A stretch of DNA of 64,000 nucleotides from Eurosta solidaginis (Eukaryota; Arthropoda; Insecta; Diptera; Tephritidae): positions 54,532,779-54,596,778 of the forward strand of contig NC_090319.1 of assembly GCF_040869045.1 (NCBI RefSeq), in the 5' to 3' direction. Both the position numbers and the translations under genes were made by a program. Positions 45,301 to 52,523 of this stretch are shown here, in pieces. The notes beneath the pieces are model-generated. The model had not been told where the DNA came from. It ran no database searches and saw only the letters and a program-made list of their open reading frames with translations. How positions within the stretch are numbered: the stretch's first letter is position 1; every line of letters begins with the position of its first letter.

Positions 45301-46821
45301 CCCTTTCCACAGTTGCCAGTTCTGTGCACTCGAGAAACTCACCTCCCCGGCCAAGGCTTGCCATTCGGGAGACTACTTCTGTTATTACTACTGCAGTAGA
45401 GCGTTTACAAAGTGGGACTAATCCGATATGGGTAATTTAGAACTAATATTGTTATAAATTAGAAAACTTCTAGCTTTGCCCAATATTTAATTAAAACCCC
45501 ATTTGGTTCTCTCTATCAGTCAGAATAAACAAGTATCGAGTTGTAAAATGGGTAATGGGTCTAGAACAGGGGTCGACTGTTAATACGCATCCAAAAATAC
45601 CGAGAGATATGCCAAAAGACACGTATTAATCTCGACAACAATAATTCGAAGGCGGAAAAGAAAAATCTCTGTCCGGAGATATTTGCAATTGAAGTTGGTT
45701 ATTTTTATGTGATTGTTGTAATGTTGTTATGCAGTGAAAATTTTGTGTACAAAGGGATTTTGCACGCATTTAATTTTGATCCCACCCCATTGGTTAGGGC
45801 CAACCCCAGTGGGTTAGGGCGTCAGAATATACCCGCGGTAGGTATGCCTGTCCTAAGAGGCGACTAAAATACCAGATTCAAGGGGATGTGTAGCGCAACC
45901 CATTCAGGTTGCTAGCGCAATATATAGCTTCTCCAAACCCAATTTTCAACCTCACCTATCCGCGGTGAATCCTGTTTCACTAACAGACGGGGCTCTGGCG
46001 AACCCAAGGGGATGGGGAGGGAGGGATGGCCTGAAGGTTTAATGTGGCCATATAAATCGTTCACGAGATGGTCGGGTTAGCACCTTAATGGTGCTGTATT
46101 ACCGGAGCGTACCCGATTTTTATCCGGCAAAGGGCCATCACTTCGATAACACTCCCCAAAGCCTTCGCGGAGAAAGCTTTTACTAGAAAAATGCAGAAAG
46201 GTGTTCTGCGCAAAAATGCTATGGATCCGACCCCCGGTTTCGGAGGGACCCAGGATCATTTTCCGGTTTTACGTTAATATCTTTTGAACCAGTTAAAATT
46301 TTTAATTCCGCCTTCGGATTATTGTTGTGGAGGTCAATACGCGTCTTTTGACACCACTCGATATTTTCGGACACATATTAGCAGTCGAGTCCTGTTCTAG
46401 ACTATTACCGTAAAATGCTATATATAAAATACCTACCATGTTGTGGCACAAACACGATGGACTACACCCGATACCACTGTCGCCAATGTCAGACACGTTA
46501 TTATTTCTGGTATAAATTTCGCTTGGAAATCATCACCAAAAACAAGCATTTCCATATTTGATATAGCGGTTAGTGCAAATACAAACAACCATGAGCCCAT
46601 AAAGCCTCCAGCAATTGTATTCATTTGCGTATCCTGTATCCAACCGGAGTAAAATCGCATTGATCCAAATATAACCAAGCTGAGTATGCAGGATATCACT
46701 GCTGAAACGAGGTTACTACTTCCACTTTTTGTTTCCACACCTATAGATGTGCATAATTATGTGAAGACGGAATGTTATAAGTTAACGAATAAAACATATA
46801 AAAAGGTTATATGTTACCCAT
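30253..46821 (-). CDS. KRTCAP2, oligosaccharyltransferase-associated membrane protein, three exons
   Basis: The coding sequence joins 46821-46818, 46740-46437 and 30376-30253 on the minus strand, giving 143 residues. KRTCAP2 is a small ER membrane protein of the STT3A-type oligosaccharyltransferase, which transfers N-glycans to nascent proteins. Recognised blocks are [39 protein letters not shown] and [11 protein letters not shown], then in the last exon [13 protein letters not shown] and a basic tail ending SKKNK. Four hydrophobic segments are visible, as in the family. Splice sites fit: ATGG|GTAACA with TATAG|GTGTGG (77-bp intron), and CATG|GTAGGT with TTTCAG|CATT (16,060-bp intron), both preserving frame. 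The human protein has 136 residues. The large intron is almost entirely mobile DNA, which is why the final exon sits far away. It is the only host gene I can support here. Confidence 0.9.
30731..31125 (-). mobile_element. SINE-like element with CAA tail, copy 2
   Basis: Read on the minus strand it starts with the head CCCAGCGGGTTAGGGAGC, contains the AAGGGGTTGTGTAGC block and ends in CTACAACAACAACAA. Possible diverged target repeats (CCGCTAAATG at the tail side, CCGCTAGATG at the head side) flank it. It lies in the KRTCAP2 intron. Confidence 0.8.
31184..31422 (+). repeat. 5' LTR of the gypsy-type element
   Basis: It begins TGTAAAGTTATTTGGC and ends CGGCCATCCCGATA. It contains AATAAATAAAC near the 3' end, a possible poly-A signal. 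GAGTCAGAAGTGGGATGTG follows; I could not match a tRNA primer site. Confidence 0.93.
31423..32043 (+). other. Leader region of the gypsy-type element
   Basis: About 620 bp lie between the LTR and the first gag ATG. Two near-identical stretches (GGCGCAACGAA followed by TCTCAACGGCGACGG) occur near 31577 and 31645, so there is a short internal duplication of about 65 bp. No coding role is evident. Confidence 0.6.
32044..32843 (+). pseudogene. Gag (capsid region) of the gypsy-type element, frameshifted
   Basis: The ATG at 32044 opens [16 protein letters not shown]; near 32130 the frame shifts and the remainder (from 32154) is read in another frame. The capsid-like part contains [18 protein letters not shown] and [19 protein letters not shown], typical of gypsy Gag proteins. 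A TGA at 32841 ends it, although the same frame continues into the zinc knuckles and pol. The function would be particle assembly around element RNA. Both breaks look like decay. Confidence 0.8.
32862..37680 (+). pseudogene. Nucleocapsid-protease-RT-RNase H-integrase of the gypsy-type element, broken
   Basis: Visible in order: CCHC knuckles [14 protein letters not shown] and [14 protein letters not shown]; an aspartic protease core [12 protein letters not shown] with [15 protein letters not shown] and MPFGLVNAP; an RNase H start [13 protein letters not shown]; then, after a 1486-bp interruption (insert plus one duplicated target), the integrase with an HH-CC zinc region ([13 protein letters not shown]), [15 protein letters not shown] and NGQAERING, which supply the D-D-E triad. 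The RT active site reads YVDE at 34104-34115 instead of the usual YxDD. A TGA at 36724 lies inside the zinc region of the integrase. The reading frame is otherwise kept across the insertion, so the copy was coding when it was hit. Confidence 0.88.
34914..36386 (+). mobile_element. 1.47-kb non-coding retroelement inserted in the gypsy pol
   Basis: A 13-bp direct repeat TCTTCCATCAACT flanks it (34901-34913, 36387-36399), and removal restores the pol frame, so it is a clean insertion. It carries no convincing frame. The first 75 bp share the 5' head of the CAA-tailed SINE (GTGGGTTAGGGGTTAGAATA, then a GTCG..CGAC stem, then AATACC). Inside, GGTTGGTCACATCCCTTAAT recurs in variant form four times (about 35351, 35664, 35884, 36060). 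It has no poly-A, ending ..ACACGTTCT. The target duplication fits a LINE-mobilised element. Confidence 0.75.
37733..37971 (+). repeat. 3' LTR of the gypsy-type element
   Basis: It is the same length as the 5' LTR and nearly identical (a few substitutions around 37812 and the T-rich run near 37880). The CAAT target copy follows at 37972. Confidence 0.93.
37976..38489. other. Non-coding DNA with a GC-rich CGG-repeat patch
   Basis: It holds a fragment related to the 307-bp tandem repeat near 44 kb (ATTTTTACTGAAAATATTTCCTG, given by position about 38277) and a GGCGGC-rich patch at 38343-38410. No gene is seen. Confidence 0.5.
38490..38566 (+). mobile_element. Older LINE relative, left part, split by LINE A
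   Basis: The plus strand here encodes [15 protein letters not shown], a diverged version of the LINE ORF1 segment [16 protein letters not shown]. It stops at the target duplication of LINE A and resumes at 42627. Confidence 0.65.
38620..41798 (-). pseudogene. LINE A ORF2: endonuclease and reverse transcriptase, one frameshift
   Basis: The endonuclease part starts [14 protein letters not shown]; copy B has N where this has Y in the metal-binding LNCNG motif, so nuclease activity is doubtful. [12 protein letters not shown] and ASDHLSIL follow. One base is missing near 40325 (in the run before GFKYLA of copy B), shifting the frame. The RT part resumes in the other frame with [54 protein letters not shown] and the C-terminal finger [17 protein letters not shown]. 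Apart from these changes the length matches the intact copy B. Confidence 0.9.
42115..42603 (-). CDS. LINE A ORF1: 2A-like motif and PHD-like finger
   Basis: The ATG at 42603 opens a 162-residue frame starting [14 protein letters not shown]; earlier in-frame Met codons lie outside the element. Residues 41-57 read [17 protein letters not shown], close to the 2A consensus (D-V/I-E-x-NPGP) but with G for the D. Residues about 65-115 have [21 protein letters not shown] and a CC pair, resembling a PHD finger, a domain known in ORF1 of some CR1-group LINEs. The protein probably binds RNA or chromatin. It ends earlier than the equivalent reading in copy B, so its true length is uncertain. Confidence 0.7.
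   Translation of the reverse strand: MYRSDSGFFPTKDCHLSVTQFNLFRPSHKLSSSQQLLAAGLLHTLLLREGIEPNPGPSPDPGPEKWFCCICQKRIFLGRSYSVQCVSCKGWLHRTGCSGLDPKTRRPRNFYKSFVAPCCSRPRASRSLRLSAPHYFPAASLLSSHNKYPLLLAPHGANNSNS
42639..42830 (+). mobile_element. Older LINE relative, right part
   Basis: It continues the interrupted ORF1 region: TGTATATCTCGTGCAATG and TCATTTGTGGCTCCTTGG correspond in order to the copy B segments near 51980-52080. Many indels mark it as old. Confidence 0.65.
42831..43969. other. KRTCAP2 intron DNA, nothing recognised
   Basis: No gene, RNA or repeat family could be assigned. The composition is moderately AT-rich. Confidence 0.45.
43970..44742 (+). repeat. Tandem repeat of about 307 bp, two and a half units
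   Basis: The block AAAGTGGGCGTGGTCCTTAA at about 44218 recurs in variant form about 307 bp downstream, together with the following TTTTATTACGATCCGCTAAT and GGCTCCCGAAACAT blocks. The third unit is cut off by a SINE at 44743. Confidence 0.75.
44743..45165 (-). mobile_element. SINE-like element with CAA tail, copy 3 (near full length)
   Basis: On the minus strand the head reads CCCAGCGGGTAAGGGGGTCA, followed by GGTATGCCTGTCGTAAGAGG and CGACTAAAATACCAG. The body follows, and the tail is GCTACAACAACAACAAC. This is the best copy for defining the family, at about 420 bp. I saw no clear target duplication. Confidence 0.82.
45166..45552. other. KRTCAP2 intron DNA, nothing recognised
   Basis: No motif or repeat recognised. 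The minus-strand frame at 45118-45354 begins inside the SINE and has no support. Confidence 0.4.
45553..46410. mobile_element. Inverted-repeat element interrupted by a SINE
   Basis: Arms of about 104 bp at 45553-45656 and 46306-46410 are inverted copies: GTCTAGAACAGGGGTCGACT on the left, AGTCGAGTCCTGTTCTAGAC on the right. A third, partial arm-like block lies near 47690 (CCGCCTTCGAACTAATAAT). A SINE copy occupies much of the interior. The right arm ends about 26 bp from the KRTCAP2 splice donor. Confidence 0.65.
45800..46172 (+). mobile_element. SINE-like element with CAA tail, copy 4, tail lost
   Basis: The head CAGTGGGTTAGGGCGTCAGA and the GTCCTAAGAGGCGAC stem region start it. The body follows to CCCCAAAGCCTTCGCGGAG, where the usual CAA tail should follow but is missing. 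Confidence 0.78.
46437..46740 (-). CDS. KRTCAP2 exon 2
   Basis: Most of the protein is encoded here: three hydrophobic segments and the HRVCATT motif. The acceptor TCTATAG is at 46741-46747 and the donor GTAGGT starts at 46436. Without splicing the frame would run into a stop immediately after the donor. Confidence 0.9.
46818..46821 (-). CDS. KRTCAP2 exon 1 coding part (ATGG)
   Basis: The start ATG at 46821-46819 plus one G is followed by a GTAACA donor. Joined to exon 2 it gives an N-terminus [11 protein letters not shown], which aligns with the known short N-terminus of the family. The 5' UTR extends to higher coordinates; its start cannot be set. Confidence 0.7.
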
Positions 46822-46876
46822 TATTTTCGTAAAAAAAAACGTAAAATTTCTGATTGTTTTCCTCTAACCGCCAACT

Positions 46877-47165
46877 TTAGTTGGAACCATAGTGTACCTA
46901 TACCAAGTGTGTTCACTAAGCGATAAACGTCAAAACTACAAACAGCCTCGCTCACCTGATGGAAATCTCAGGTCTAGAGTCGCATTTTTGGTCTCAACGA
47001 CAACATTTTTGACTACCAATCTTATCGACTTTTTCAATTTTTCAATCATTCGGCGCACTCGGTAATGGTATCCATTTTGAATTCGCTGTCATTCCGAATC
47101 CAGCGAGTGCCTGTCAGAATGCTTGACAGATAAGTCAACACACTTGTACTTGTACACTATGGTTG
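46877..47165. mobile_element. MITE just upstream of KRTCAP2
   Basis: Inverted ends of about 35 bp: AACCATAGTGTACCTATACC on the left, and on the right a block whose inverse reads AACCATAGTGTACAAGTACA. Both arms continue with AAGTGTGTT. It is non-coding, about 290 bp. It lies about 55 bp beyond the start codon on the 5' side, so it could be in the promoter or 5' UTR. Confidence 0.65.
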
Positions 47166-48002
47166 GAACTTGTCAAAAGCCGATTTCATAGATGAATGGA
47201 TTTGCAACTCTTTGTTTCGAGAGAGCGCTGTCAAAATGCACATTTTTTATAACATTTATCAATGATGCCACTCCAAACAAAAATGAATAGATCTGAAAAT
47301 GGGGATTTTTGACATACATTTCGGCGATTATAGTTTCAATCATTTAATAAAATAATAGTCGTAAAATATTTATTTGCTTAAAGTTATTTTACAATAATAC
47401 GACTAGCTAGAGTTAAATATAAACAAATCTAAGTAAAATTTACATTTCGATTAAATTAATTAGTCAAATATTGTAACGCATTTAGCTCGCAGTGAAAACC
47501 ATATATTCTTTTGAAATTTCAGTAAATCGGACCTATGATATAATAGTTAACATTATTTAATGGATAGGGCTTATTCTGCATGTCTGGCGTTCCAGGTTCT
47601 GTGATCAAAATGGACTGGTTGCATCGGGAGTTCATATTTACAAAACCTATTTTTAGTGATAACTTTTGAATGGGAAATAATATTTACCCTCCGCCTTCGA
47701 ACTAATAATATCTACACTAAAACAAGTATTTTTATCCTTTTTTCCATAATTTTTGAACGCTATTCTACAGTTGTAGGTCAAACTAAAGTTTACCAAAATT
47801 TTTGGCACGTTTTTGTTTTGGCTGGCACATTTTGTGTTCTGGCACCCGCTTCAGCTGGCGCGAGGGATTTATCTTTGATTGTTGCCAGCAACAACTAGAA
47901 GATAAATCCCTCATGAGAGCGAAAATATGAGAGCGTAAGCAAAAGATTCGTATCAATCTAATCTATGGCCGATTTCATAGTGTACCTTGCCTTCATGGCA
48001 CA
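47166..48002. other. Non-coding DNA with a short perfect-like hairpin
   Basis: No gene is seen. A 51-bp near-palindrome lies at 47862-47912: GAGGGATTTATCTT on one arm, AAGATAAATCCCTC on the other, centred on TTGTTGCCAGCAACAA. It may be the tip of a decayed foldback element. Confidence 0.45.
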
Positions 48003-48375
48003 ACGATACAAGGTGGCAGCATGGGACAGCTGATTTTAAGCTTTTTTTATTTGATTTGATACATCAAAATACGGTGCAGTACGATTTTGACATTTGTCCA
48101 TCGAATTTACAAAAACAAAGTACATAAAATTTTTATTTATGTTTGTAGGTATGTCACCATGCTGCCACCTTGTATCGTTCCGCCATGCTAGCCTTGTAGA
48201 CTATGGTCGACACAAGTTGGCAGCATGGAACAGCTGATTATAAACTTTTTTATTTCCTTTGATACATCAACTTCCGGCTCAGTACGATTTTGACATTTGT
48301 CCATTGAATTTACAAAAACAAAGTACATGGGATTTTTATTTATGATTGTAGGTATGTTACCATGCTGAATGGCAG
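48003..48375. mobile_element. Short MITE plus a decayed tandem relative
   Basis: The first unit (about 48003-48180) has inverted ends ACGATACAAGGTGGCAGCAT and its complement. The second (48205-48375) repeats the interior (GTACGATTTTGACATTTGTC, TTTACAAAAACAAAGTACAT) with decayed ends. Confidence 0.7.
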
Positions 48376-49273
48376 AGTTGCATAAAGACCGGGTGTACAG
48401 TGTAAATGAATTCAGTACCAAGGCTTTATACTCGCATTTTTTAAATGAGTAGATAAAATCTTAACGAAAATTTTCGTAACTTAATCCCGGTTTTTCAGTG
48501 CAACTCCCAATTTGCTCATCTCAGCTTAAAGCATATATGACAGCATATATGACACTACTTTATTTTTGCTTGGATTTCAAGCTAAAAAAAAAACTGTTGA
48601 AACTTTATCGGAACTTCAAAACGCAAAAACAATTTCTAATAGAAATCTTCTATCATGAAAAAGCGAGACCACTATTCCCCAAAAATTAGTGAGTTTGACA
48701 TGTTTTTGTTTATGTTTTACATTTTATTTTTACATTAACACTTTTAACAGTAAAAACAATGCAAATAACACGCGAAAATTATTTCGGTCTCTAATGGTTC
48801 ACTTTTTTCACAAGAAAGTTGATTTTAATTGTGTTTTTATACACCAAATTTTCAAACTAAAAACAAAATTTTTATGTGTCAGAAAAATTAAGAAAAAACG
48901 GCCGAATGTCAAAAAAACCTATCTAAATACAAACTGGCTCGTTGGCTTTTAATGAACTAGATTGTATTTTCCTTGTATTTCGTTAGTTTTTTGAAATATA
49001 GTTTACACACTTACACCAGTACTGAACCCGCATTAGGAGGGAGTGCGACAAACAATTGAAGATAAAATACAAGAAAAAATACACGAAAATAACGTAGTGT
49101 CATATAGGTATAAGCAGGGTTAATCGCTAGTCAGCTTTAATTGTAGTTTAAACTCGAACTGAAAAACTGGGCCTTAATAATCAGTAATTATGAACAAATT
49201 TTAGAGATGCAGATTTTTTTCATAGAGAAAGAAGCACATTATAAAGAGAAAATTGAAAATTTGACAGTTTTAA
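48376..49273. other. Non-coding DNA, nothing recognised
   Basis: Two short plus-strand frames (48498-48689, 48689-48952) are Lys/Phe/Asn-rich, as expected of AT-rich chance frames. No family is recognised. Confidence 0.4.
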
Positions 49274-49476
49274 GGGCGAATTAATGGTAACTTATAACCA
49301 GAAAGCCATAACCAGATAAAACAGCTGATCGAACCTACCTTATGGAAATCAATGTAATCAATTAATGGTGCCATACCATAACGCTAACTCGATTACATTG
49401 ATTTCCATAAGGTAGGTGTGATCAGCTGTTTTATCTGCTTATGGCTTTATGGTTATAAGTCACCATTAATTCGCCC
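49274..49476. mobile_element. Foldback MITE with TTAA target duplication
   Basis: This 203-bp near-palindrome starts GGGCGAATTAATGGT and ends ACCATTAATTCGCCC, flanked by TTAA on both sides (49270-49273, 49477-49480). Inner arms share GATTACATTGATTTCCATAA and its inverse. The TTAA target is typical of piggyBac-type mobilisation, although the end sequence is not the classic one. Relatives occur at 62.0-62.7 kb. Confidence 0.82.
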
Positions 49477-50824
49477 TTAATCTAGCTACTAGGGATGGAA
49501 CTCAGCTATCAAATATTAACGTTCTCTGAGATTACACTCGAGAGGTGGTATTTTTTTTTTATGAAAAAAAGATCGTTTATAATTAGCGATTATCGAAGAA
49601 AAAACTTATATGGGAAATCTAGTTATTTAATTGCCCAATTGGAGTTAATATAGAATCATATGGTTTTTGTATACCAACCTTCGAACCATGCGCCATAATG
49701 ACTATATTTACATTAGCCGTTTACGTTTGCGCGTAAAAAATCGCTTATCGTCGCTTAAATAATGCTTAGGAGGCCCATCTAGCGGCAACTAGCTACAGAA
49801 CAAATTATACCGAAAAGCGCAGACACAAACCTCTGGTGGCCATAGTGTATAACATATATCTGAATGGGTTACGACGAATATTGGACACACGCCATTTGTA
49901 GAGATGATACATAGAATTAGTGTAGAGGTGAAACATAGACACATATTTCAGTTACATGTGAGTATAATGCGTATTGAAAGTTAGTAGTACTAATTTTATA
50001 CGCAGCAATTTCAGACGAGTAGATAAAGTTTAACGCTTAGCAATCCATATAAAGTTTAAGCGTAGGCGGTTATAGATGTAAAAAAAAAACAGCTATTAAA
50101 TTATCAATATTAGAGCCAACATTTTGGTATCAGTTTCAGTTTTGAAAAGTCGTTTGATTCACAATGGTTAGGATTACTAATTTTATGCTCAGTAATTTCA
50201 GAAGAGTAGATAAAGTTTAACGCTAAGCAGTCCATATAAAGTTTAAGCGTAAACGTAGATAGATGTAAAAAAACACAGCTGTTTCAATTTTTTAAATTTT
50301 GTTTTATTTCACTACTAACATTCCACATTTGATAAAACATAAAATTGCACTAATTATACACAACAGTCACATACAATTGCATTAAAAATATGATCACTAG
50401 GCGAATTCGCTACCTCCCAACGATGAAACTTTTTATTGCGATAATAAGTGTCCTATTCACTAAAACCACGTTTACACATGCACTTATCTGCAATAAAAGC
50501 ATAATAGTTAATTTAAGGGTTCACATATGTCCCATCCTTTGGAGCAAGATTATTAACTGTCAAAAAAAAAATCATTTTTGAATTAAAATTTTTTTTATTT
50601 GTTTATCGACGATCAGCTGTGTTGTTAAATAAACGGAAAGTAAACTGGCTGCGTTAAAAATGACGAAATTAATATTTCTTGCATTTTATTTAAAAAAGAA
50701 AATAGGAACTTTAATTAAATACTTTCAAACACGAAAACCTGCTTTGTAAATCAAATGGCATTTGAGTACTTGATGTACGTTTTATCACAAGATGAAGAAT
50801 TACTTATGTACTTAGTGTTAGCCA
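49477..50824. repeat. Non-coding DNA with a diverged 185-bp direct duplication
   Basis: The segments at about 49985-50090 and 50172-50275 share GTAGATAAAGTTTAACGCT and CCATATAAAGTTTAAGCGTA. The rest shows no gene. Confidence 0.6.
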
Positions 50825-50962
50825 GTGAACAGGAACCTTCTTAGAGAAATAAATAACCCATTCCACTTGAATGCAACGGAGTTTCGAAAGCTGTGCCGAC
50901 TAACTCCAGACTTGGCTCATGATATTATTTCTCAACTTGGTGGTCAAGGGGTACGAGAATAA
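50825..50962 (+). pseudogene. Harbinger transposase N-terminal relic
   Basis: One frame reads NRNLLREINNPFHLNATEF then RKLCRLTPDLAHDIISQL. This fits the HARBI1-like pattern (R.L R....PF.L....F...FRLs..l...ii..L). It stops at a TAA at 50960 with nothing further recognisable. It is diverged from the transposase relic at 7 kb, so it is probably another Harbinger family. Confidence 0.55.
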
Positions 50963-51347
50963 CTGCGTTATCAACAGAGAAAAAAAAAAGAAATGAATAC
51001 CGCATGTACTTACCTTATGTTGAAATATGTAAAAACTTGCACAATAATGACTTTTAAAAGCAGTTAGTATACGGAATTTGTTTATTTTTGGCATTCTTTT
51101 TGTACCTTTCGCATTTTTTAGGTTTCGTTAAGCTGTGCTGCTACCTTTCTACTATTAAAACGAAATATAAATGTCATTTATTTCGAGCGGTTAAATCCAT
51201 GATACAAAAAATGGTGGTAGTTCCATTTAGTGTGACGTAGCCACTTGACTTTTGCGGGGACACTGACAATTTACCAAAATCAAGCTACCAGATTTAAAAA
51301 TATTACTAATTTTTCTAATTTTGATGAATTCCATATTAACGGATACG
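50963..51347. other. Non-coding DNA, nothing recognised
   Basis: AT-rich sequence without a recognised feature, ending at the target site of the following SINE. Confidence 0.4.
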
Positions 51348-51360
51348 ACTAAATAGCTTT

Positions 51361-51689
51361 TTTTGGGATTCAAGGGGTTGTGTAGCGCAATATATAGCTT
51401 CTCCAACCCAATTGTCAACCTCACCTTCGAGCGGCGAATCCCGTTTCACTAACAGACGAGGCTCTGGCGACCCCAAGCTCCTCATGGAACTTGGGGGTGG
51501 GGAGGGAGGGATGGCCTGAAGGTTTAATGTGGCCATATAAATCGTTCCCGAGATGGTCGGGCCAGCACTTTAATGGTGCTGTGTTACCGGAGCGTATCGG
51601 ATCTGTATCCGACAAAGGACCATCACATCGATAACACTCCCCAAAGCCTTCGGGGAGTAACTAATCGCTACAACAACAACAACAACAAC
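51361..51689 (+). mobile_element. SINE-like element with CAA tail, copy 5 (5'-truncated)
   Basis: It starts at TTGGGATTCAAGGGGTTG, within the body of the longer copies and near the place where copy 1 joins the family body. It ends GCTACAACAACAACAACAAC. The 13-mer ACTAAATAGCTTT lies directly before it (51348-51360) and directly after (51690-51702). Confidence 0.88.
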
Positions 51690-51725
51690 ACTAAATAGCT
51701 TTCGCTTCCCAAGGCAGTCGGTTCT

Positions 51726-52338
51726 ATGTACCGGAGCGACTCGGGATTTTTCCCGACCAAGGACTGTCATTTCAGTGTGACCCCATTTAATTTGTTTCGT
51801 CCCTCCCACAAATTGTCATCCTCCCAGCAGCTCCTTGCAGCAGGACTGCTACATATTCTCTTACTCCGGGAAGGTATCGAACCCAATCCGGGTCCGTCTC
51901 CTGACCGCGGTCCTGAGAAATGGTTTTTGTTGCATTTGCCAGAAAAGAATCTTTTTAGGACGGTCATACTCTGTTCAGTGTGTCTCGTGCAAGGGATGGT
52001 TGCATCGGACAGGTTGTTCTGGGCTTGATCCCAAAACCCGACGTCCACGTAACTTTTATAAATCTTTTGTGGCTCCTTGCTGCTCACGCCCAAGGGCGTC
52101 CCGTAGTCTACGCCTAAGCGCCCCTCCACTACCTTCCAGCAGCCTCGCTGCTCAGCAAGCCACAGCAAGTAACCGCTGCTGCTCGCGCCCCACAGCGCCA
52201 ACAACTCAAACAGCTGATACCACTCATATCTCGGTAGTAGAGCCGGTAGCAATGCTGAGCATCAGCCCCTGCCCCCGTCTTCTTCTCCCCCCCTCTTTTC
52301 TGGCAGCAATCGTGAAGGTCAGGGAAACAGACTCTTAG
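51726..52338 (+). pseudogene. LINE B ORF1: 2A-like motif and PHD-like finger, frameshifted
   Basis: ATG 51726 opens [28 protein letters not shown] is at residues 50-60. At GAAATGG (about 51923) this copy has one extra T compared with copy A, so the PHD-like finger (CCICQKR .. [13 protein letters not shown]) is carried in the next frame, which stays open to 52338. Sequence between 52339 and the ORF2 start is open in a further frame ([12 protein letters not shown]..), so the ancestral ORF1 may have been longer. Confidence 0.75.
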
Positions 52339-52523
52339 TCCCTACCTCCGTTTGCACCGTCTGCCAGCACAGAATATATAGGTTTGCGACATCCGCTCAA
52401 TGCAGCTCCTGCCTTGGGTGGTGCCACTTTCTTAGATGTTCTGGTCTCCGCGACGGCAACCCCTCGACGGGTTTCATCGCGCCATGTTGCCAGGTCGCAA
52501 ACGCAAATCATCCGGGTACCCCA

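Noticed and set aside
45800..45880. An HDV-like ribozyme at the SINE head
   Set aside because: I could pair two nested stems but could not lay out the double pseudoknot, so I report only a possible structured head.
47862..47912. A microRNA precursor
   Set aside because: The predicted loop is only a few bases, leaving no room for normal processing.
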